DNA of 5,478 bases, from positions 1-5,478 of the forward strand of contig JAPPBK010000467.1 in assembly GCA_026705105.1 (NCBI GenBank), given 5' to 3'. The notes below the pieces were generated by a model. The model did no database searches, was not told where the DNA came from, and was given only the letters and a program-made list of their open reading frames with translations. Positions 5,477 through 5,478 of the stretch are shown piece by piece (the stretch's first letter is position 1; each line of letters starts with the position of its first letter). The translations under genes and the position numbers were made by a program. This DNA is from Chloroflexota bacterium. GTDB taxonomy: Bacteria; Chloroflexota; Dehalococcoidia; Bin125.

Positions 5477-5478
5477 GC

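Overview
The window is one uninterrupted stretch of coding sequence on the minus strand. Reading from base 5476 down to base 2 gives 1825 consecutive sense codons with no stop. The frame enters before the window and leaves after it, so start codon, signal peptide, C-terminal anchor, promoter, ribosome binding site and terminator are all outside. Residue n of this fragment lies at bases 5477-3n to 5479-3n; all residue numbers below use that scheme. The DNA is clearly GC-rich with a strong G/C preference at third codon positions. That fits a high-GC bacterium, but nothing here fixes the taxon.

The protein is a giant mosaic of extracellular beta-sandwich and beta-solenoid modules. In order (N to C): the end of a SwmB-type repeat (1-61); a fibronectin type III (Fn3) domain (66-165); two Ig-like beta domains, each with one cysteine pair (166-288, 289-376); a Calx-beta-like domain with a long insertion (400-555); a proline-rich linker (556-580); two SwmB-type repeats (581-710, 713-824); a GLUG-type region made of an acidic header, a beta-solenoid of about 30-residue turns and a closing segment with an EF-hand-like loop (826-1200); three tandem Fn3 domains (1203-1296, 1299-1391, 1394-1512); two PKD-like domains of the WxQxSG type (1516-1611, 1616-1707); a further Fn3 domain (1713-1803); and the first residues of another module (1805-1825).

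No enzyme domain is convincingly present. The simplest reading is a secreted or surface-displayed adhesin-like or matrix protein, with the modules acting as spacers, calcium-stiffened rods and possible glycan- or cell-binding surfaces. That function is inferred from domain types. The points most worth a second look are the unbroken size, the GLUG solenoid set between SwmB and Fn3 blocks, the even and locally paired cysteines, the acidic insertion in a SwmB repeat, the EF-hand-like loop closing the GLUG region, and an HExxH sequence inside the Calx-beta insertion. I see no RNA gene, mobile element, CRISPR array or intergenic space.
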